Position numbers and translations under genes: made by a program. Of a stretch of 64,000 nucleotides of DNA, positions 63,115-64,000 are shown piece after piece. This stretch comes from Streptococcus oricebi. GTDB taxonomy: Bacteria > Bacillota > Bacilli > Lactobacillales > Streptococcaceae. Numbering within the stretch: position 1 is the first letter of the stretch; each line of letters begins with the position of its first letter. The notes beneath the pieces were generated by a model that saw only the letters and a program-made list of their open reading frames with translations, did not search any database and had not been told where the DNA came from. Where the stretch lies: assembly GCF_017883985.1 (NCBI RefSeq), contig NZ_PRDG01000003.1:214656-278655 (forward strand). The letters are read 5' to 3'.

Positions 63115-63146
63115 AAAAAGAAGCTAAACAAAAGTTTAGCTTCTTA
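63115..63146 (-). terminator. Terminator of the MucBP-repeat gene
   Basis: AAGAAGCTAAAC-TTTT-GTTTAGCTTCTT followed by TTTCTT on the minus strand. Confidence 0.85.
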
Positions 63147-63159
63147 TCTATAAATCAAA

Positions 63160-64000
63160 TTAAGATTTTTTCTGACGGTAGTTAAGACCGAGAAGAAAGA
63201 GTTGGACTCCTAGAGCGGACAGTAAGATGCTACTTACACTACCAGTTTTAGGTAGGATAGTTGTCGGTTTAACTCTCACTTCCTTCTTTGGATTATCTGC
63301 ACCAATGACCTCAGTTCCAGATCCACCTTGCGAAGGTGAACTCTTCTTGTAGATATAGACGATTTGCGTCCTGCCTTGAGTCACACTTCCCTTTTCAGGA
63401 GCTGAAAGTTCAGATAGTTTAACAAAGTCATAACCGGCAAGGGCCTTTTGGCTAGAGCTATAAGACTCACCTACTGGAGCGTCGGTCTTAAGTTCTTCAC
63501 TTGGGGCAATTTCATTGCCTTGCTCATCTATATACCTTACAACAACATTACCAGTCTGTGCTGGCGTTGCAGCTTTCTTGTAGACATAGACGACTTCTGT
63601 TGTCCCTTCTACTACTGTACCAGTGGCAGGGGCAGAGCTGTCTGACAACTTGACGAAGTCATAACCAGCAATCGTCTTTTGACTAGCACTATAAGCCTCA
63701 CCTACTGGTGCATCAGTTTTGAGGGTCTCGCTTGGAGCGATTTCAGCTCCTGATTCATCCACATATTTGACGGTGACGTTACCAGTCTTTGGTGCTGGAC
63801 TTACTGTCTTCTTGTAGACATAGATGACTTCTGTTGTACCTTCTACTACTGTACCGCTTGCAGGGGCAGAGCTGTCTGACAACTTGACGAAGTCATAACC
63901 AGCAATCGTCTTTTGACTAGCACTATAAGCCTCACCTACTGGTGCATCAGTTTTGAGGGTCTCGCTTGGAGCGATTTCAGCTCCTGATTCATCCACATAC
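63160..64000 (-). CDS. MucBP-repeat LPXTG surface protein, 5' part outside window
   Basis: The C-terminal ~280 residues of a wall-anchored protein. Two near-identical 77-78-residue units (DESGAEIAPSETLKTDAPVG...VYVYKK) and a more divergent third (DEQGNEIAPSEELKTDAPVG...IVYIYKK) are MucBP-like (VxVxYVDExGxEI...). A linker, LPKTG near the end, a hydrophobic stretch and YRQKKS follow. The reading frame is open at the window edge, so more repeats are expected. Likely adhesin binding mucin or other glycans. Confidence 0.85.
   Translation of the reverse strand, partial: YVDESGAEIAPSETLKTDAPVGEAYSASQKTIAGYDFVKLSDSSAPASGTVVEGTTEVIYVYKKTVSPAPKTGNVTVKYVDESGAEIAPSETLKTDAPVGEAYSASQKTIAGYDFVKLSDSSAPATGTVVEGTTEVVYVYKKAATPAQTGNVVVRYIDEQGNEIAPSEELKTDAPVGESYSSSQKALAGYDFVKLSELSAPEKGSVTQGRTQIVYIYKKSSPSQGGSGTEVIGADNPKKEVRVKPTTILPKTGSVSSILLSALGVQLFLLGLNYRQKKS
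63528..63995 (-). repeat. Tandem ~234 bp MucBP coding repeats
   Basis: Two consecutive copies of a unit of about 234 bp that differ at few positions in DNA (for example CGCTTGCAGGGGC against CAGTGGCAGGGGC). The third copy (63342-63527) has diverged. The sequence at the window end is identical to the start of the next unit. Confidence 0.8.

Larger units (their letters stand above)
62611..63159. other. Gene-free region upstream of dexA
   Basis: About 550 bp with no credible gene. 62611-62800 is probably the dexA leader/promoter region (GCGGTTTAGCCGC hairpin at 62629-62641). 62830-63113 is a hairpin-rich element described separately, and 63115-63146 is the terminator of the MucBP gene. Confidence 0.6.

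Overview
The window is chromosomal DNA of a low-to-moderate GC Firmicute, almost certainly a Streptococcus. The NusA/InfB operon, ManLMN-ManO, the PepO-SloABC-Tpx/SloR-Dtd-Rel block, EcsAB-CcrZ-TrmB and TsaE-GNAT-LytR are all streptococcal gene orders. A cell-wall fructosyltransferase (Ftf) next to a GH66 dextranase points to an oral, mutans-group-like species (S. sobrinus / downei / criceti type); that species guess is inference. No rRNA, tRNA, CRISPR array, prophage or transposase was seen.

Layout: 1-480 is the edge of a type VII secretion (T7SS) LXG-toxin module. 684-2101 carries a small membrane protein and nagA. 2374-7902 is the rimP-nusA-ylxR-ylxQ-infB-rbfA operon (minus strand). 8153-11142 is a second LXG module (Lap1, Lap2, TelC-like toxin, TipC-like immunity). 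11302-14553 is ecsA-ecsB-ccrZ-trmB. 14631-20242 holds a HIT protein, a small coiled-coil protein, tsaE-GNAT-lytR, a purine permease and a HAD phosphatase. 20468-25557 is adhP, a candidate small RNA, and the mannose PTS operon manL-manM-manN plus manO, with a repeat array wedged between manL and manM. 25575-28564 is a T-box-controlled serS and an unassigned LPXTG protein. 28693-34810 is a catabolite-controlled beta-galactoside system (PTS IIB, IIA, IIC, BgaC, aldo/keto reductase, divergent ROK regulator). 34900-37388 holds a TIM-barrel-like protein and an AT-rich ArsR/hydrolase pair. 37512-42760 is pepO and sloABC-tpx. 42837-48903 is a third LXG island inserted between tpx and the metal regulator sloR. 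49022-52473 is sloR, dtd and relA. 52600-64000 is rich in wall-anchored or secreted proteins: a broken CdnP-type ectonucleotidase, a DUF1033 protein, an alcohol dehydrogenase, Ftf, dextranase and a MucBP-repeat LPXTG protein cut by the window end.

The most unusual object is the third LXG module. Downstream of a toxin with a C-terminal domain resembling polymorphic toxin type 44 lie five paralogous membrane-anchored immunity-like genes of two alternating architectures (A1, B1, A2, A3, B2; B2 is frameshifted in an A7 run). After every one of the five genes sits a short relic of a toxin C-terminus ending in a stop codon. At three of the five the stop overlaps the start codon of the next immunity gene in an ATGA junction; at the other two the ATGA leads only into a degenerate B-like start. 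This reads as a fossil record of repeated toxin-tail/immunity replacement. Both immunity architectures place the conserved domain outside the membrane, which suggests the toxin acts in the cell envelope.

Regulatory sites that can be read directly include NagR-type dre palindromes at nagA, cre sites at adhP, man, the bgaC PTS operon, the 35.8 kb gene and the second alcohol dehydrogenase, a SloR-type operator at sloA, PurBox-like sites at the purine permease, a serine T-box, and many bidirectional terminators.
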